NCBI RefSeq assembly: GCF_016767175.1
Contig: NZ_CP068564.1
Span: forward strand, 1,426,001-1,490,000
Length of the DNA: 64,000 nt
Reading direction: 5' to 3'
DNA from: Keratinibaculum paraultunense
Lineage (GTDB): Bacteria; Bacillota; Clostridia; Tissierellales; Tepidimicrobiaceae
The first letter of the stretch is position 1. Every line of letters starts with the position of its first letter. The translations under genes were made by a program, and so were the position numbers. The notes under the pieces were generated by a model. It did no database searches. It saw nothing but the letters and a program-made list of their open reading frames with translations, and was not told the origin of the DNA. This document shows positions 62,566-64,000 of this stretch, in pieces.

Positions 62566-64000
62566 TTATATGGAACAAGGACTGTATCCACAATCTCTAC
62601 ACTCTGCACATCCACCACTATGAACTAAAACTCCACCACACATAGGGCAAACATCTGGATTCTCTTTCAAATGTTCTTCTATCAATTTATTTATTTCTCG
62701 TTGTAACTTTTCAATTCTTTCAAATCTGTTTAAATTAGTTTTATCTGTAATTAATACACCTGTTCTAGCACAACCGTCTCTATATATAGTAACTCCTTTC
62801 AGCCCCTTTTTCCAAGCATACATATATAATTCTTCAACTTGTTCCACAGTAAAATCATTAGGGACATTTACAGTAGATGATATACTAGCATCTATATATT
62901 GTTGCCATGCAGCCTGCACATCTATTCTAGCCTTATAGTCCAAATTCAAAGTGGTTACAAAATAATCTGGTAAATCTTCTTCCCGAACTATATTATATTT
63001 GTCCATATACTCTTTAACTATTGGAGTAAATACTCTATAATAAGTATCTCCACCATGTAATGATTCAGATTTTCTAATGTAGGATATTTGAAAAATTGGT
63101 TCTAATCCACTACTGCATCCAATCAATGTAGATATGCTTCCTGTTGGTGGTATAGTTAAAAGCTGGGAATTTCGTAATCCATATTTTTTAATTAATTCAA
63201 GTACATCTTCTTCTGCATTAGATAACAAAAAAGGTGATTTTAAAATGGCTTCTCTATTATATCTAGGAAATGGACCATATTCTGCTGCTAAAAGAGCTGA
63301 CTGCTTTAAAGCTTCATTCACTAAAACTTTTCCTATATGGTGAATTAATTCAATGGATTCTTCGCTACCATATTTTATTCCCATCTTTATAAACATATCT
63401 GCTACTCCCATTATCCCTAAACCTATTTGTCTTAAATCTCTAGACAATTCTCTCTGTTCCTTCAATGGATGGAGATTTATATTCTCATCCAATACCTCAT
63501 TTAAATAAATAATGCCTTCTCTTACCATTTCTGCAAATCCTTTAAAATCAAAATTAGCCTTTGAAGTAAATGGATTTTTTACAAATTCACTTAAATTTAT
63601 AGAGGATAGGTTACAAGAGCCATAAGCTGGTAGTGTCTCCTCAGCACAAGGGTTTACACCAGCAAATTTGAAACTATCATCTTCACTCATAAGATGCCAA
63701 GAATTTATACGATCTTGATACAATACACCAGGTTCTGCCATATTCCAGTTGTTTTCTGCAATTTTTCTAAACAATTTCCTGGCTTTTATGATCTTTCTAA
63801 TTTCTTCACCAGTAGCATCTACATAAAAATATAATTCATAATCTTTGTCTTCTTCAACAGCTCTCATAAAATCATCAGTAACATTAACAGATATGTTAGC
63901 ATAATTTATCTTATTTAAATCATTTTTCACATCAATAAATTCCTCAATATCTGGATGATTACAATCCATGCTAAGCATCAATGCTCCACGTCTTCCCTTC
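62566..64000 (-). CDS. nrdJ: Adenosylcobalamin-dependent (class II) ribonucleotide reductase, 3' part
   Basis: The reading frame is open to the window edge, so the N-terminal portion is missing. Visible are GRRGALMLSMDCNHPDIEEF at the edge, NPCAEETLPAYGSCNL (radical-site and substrate cysteines), QIGLGIMGVADMFIKMG, TIPPTGSISTLIGCSSGLEP and the C-terminal Cys-rich tail CPMCGG...CAECRDCGY. The long vitamin-B12-type layout with that tail marks class II. It makes deoxyribonucleotides with no oxygen requirement and needs adenosylcobalamin, linking it to the B12 operon in the same segment. Confidence 0.93.
   Translation of the reverse strand, partial: KGRRGALMLSMDCNHPDIEEFIDVKNDLNKINYANISVNVTDDFMRAVEEDKDYELYFYVDATGEEIRKIIKARKLFRKIAENNWNMAEPGVLYQDRINSWHLMSEDDSFKFAGVNPCAEETLPAYGSCNLSSINLSEFVKNPFTSKANFDFKGFAEMVREGIIYLNEVLDENINLHPLKEQRELSRDLRQIGLGIMGVADMFIKMGIKYGSEESIELIHHIGKVLVNEALKQSALLAAEYGPFPRYNREAILKSPFLLSNAEEDVLELIKKYGLRNSQLLTIPPTGSISTLIGCSSGLEPIFQISYIRKSESLHGGDTYYRVFTPIVKEYMDKYNIVREEDLPDYFVTTLNLDYKARIDVQAAWQQYIDASISSTVNVPNDFTVEQVEELYMYAWKKGLKGVTIYRDGCARTGVLITDKTNLNRFERIEKLQREINKLIEEHLKENPDVCPMCGGVLVHSGGCAECRDCGYSPCSI

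Noticed and set aside
1-64000. Mobile elements, CRISPR arrays, rRNA and tRNA genes
   Set aside because: I looked for transposase or integrase proteins, regularly spaced repeats and structural RNA signatures and saw none. A short tRNA could still be missed by eye.

Overview
The window looks like a low-GC chromosome segment from an obligately anaerobic, amino-acid-fermenting member of the Clostridia; a Tissierella/Sporanaerobacter-like lineage is my guess from gene content only. Evidence: AT-rich codon use, a complete D-ornithine fermentation operon, de novo anaerobic (cobalt-early) B12 synthesis, a class II (B12-dependent) ribonucleotide reductase and clostridial small proteins (DUF1540, DUF1292). 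I saw no rRNA, tRNA, IS element, prophage or CRISPR array. The region reads as core chromosome.

Layout. (1) 1-11340, minus strand: a cobalamin operon behind its own promoter, a cobalamin riboswitch and an intrinsic terminator. Order is cbiM-N-Q-O (cobalt uptake), cbiK, a short cobQ, cbiB, cobD, cbiA, cbiC, cbiD, cbiE, cbiT, cbiL and the first codons of cbiF. (2) 11377-19261, minus strand: the ornithine operon ord-ortA-ortB-oraS-oraE-or4-orr. It is preceded by a sigma-54-type -24/-12 promoter and three upstream palindromes. (3) 19801-25321, plus strand: pdxS, two alpha/beta hydrolases, recX, a GIY-YIG protein and glpP, with a minus-strand vanW-domain gene between. (4) 25411-38559, minus strand: cstA with a partner, a lipoprotein/histidine kinase/response regulator set with a decayed ORF beside it, a polysaccharide deacetylase, an ABC exporter with its MarR regulator, an uncharacterised XRE-TPR/small membrane protein/AlkP-like membrane protein set, and a lipase. 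(5) 38570-52357, minus strand: addA and addB separated by a double-cubane cluster protein, then ROK kinase, nagZ, glsA, a TGS-nucleoside kinase and an RluA-type enzyme. (6) 52466-64000: small unknown proteins, RsuA-type enzyme, DUF1540, radical SAM, M1 and M18 peptidases, HAD phosphatase, DUF1292, an orphan DNA methyltransferase and the 3' part of nrdJ.

How it fits together. Ornithine aminomutase needs both adenosylcobalamin and PLP; OrtB and ornithine racemase need PLP; the nrdJ reductase needs adenosylcobalamin. The segment therefore places the B12 pathway, the PLP synthase PdxS and the B12/PLP-consuming fermentation operon side by side.

Most notable observation. All three glutamine-amidotransfer steps represented in these cofactor genes appear to lack their glutaminase. 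CbiA has Ala in place of the catalytic Cys. CobQ lacks its whole GATase domain but keeps the C-terminal tail. PdxS has no pdxT next to it and has a shortened N-terminal helix. Together these suggest ammonia-driven cofactor synthesis in an ammonia-rich cell. Other leads are the sigma-54/palindrome control region and an unusual cbiD/cbiE junction in which the conserved CbiE N-terminus is in a different frame from any start codon.
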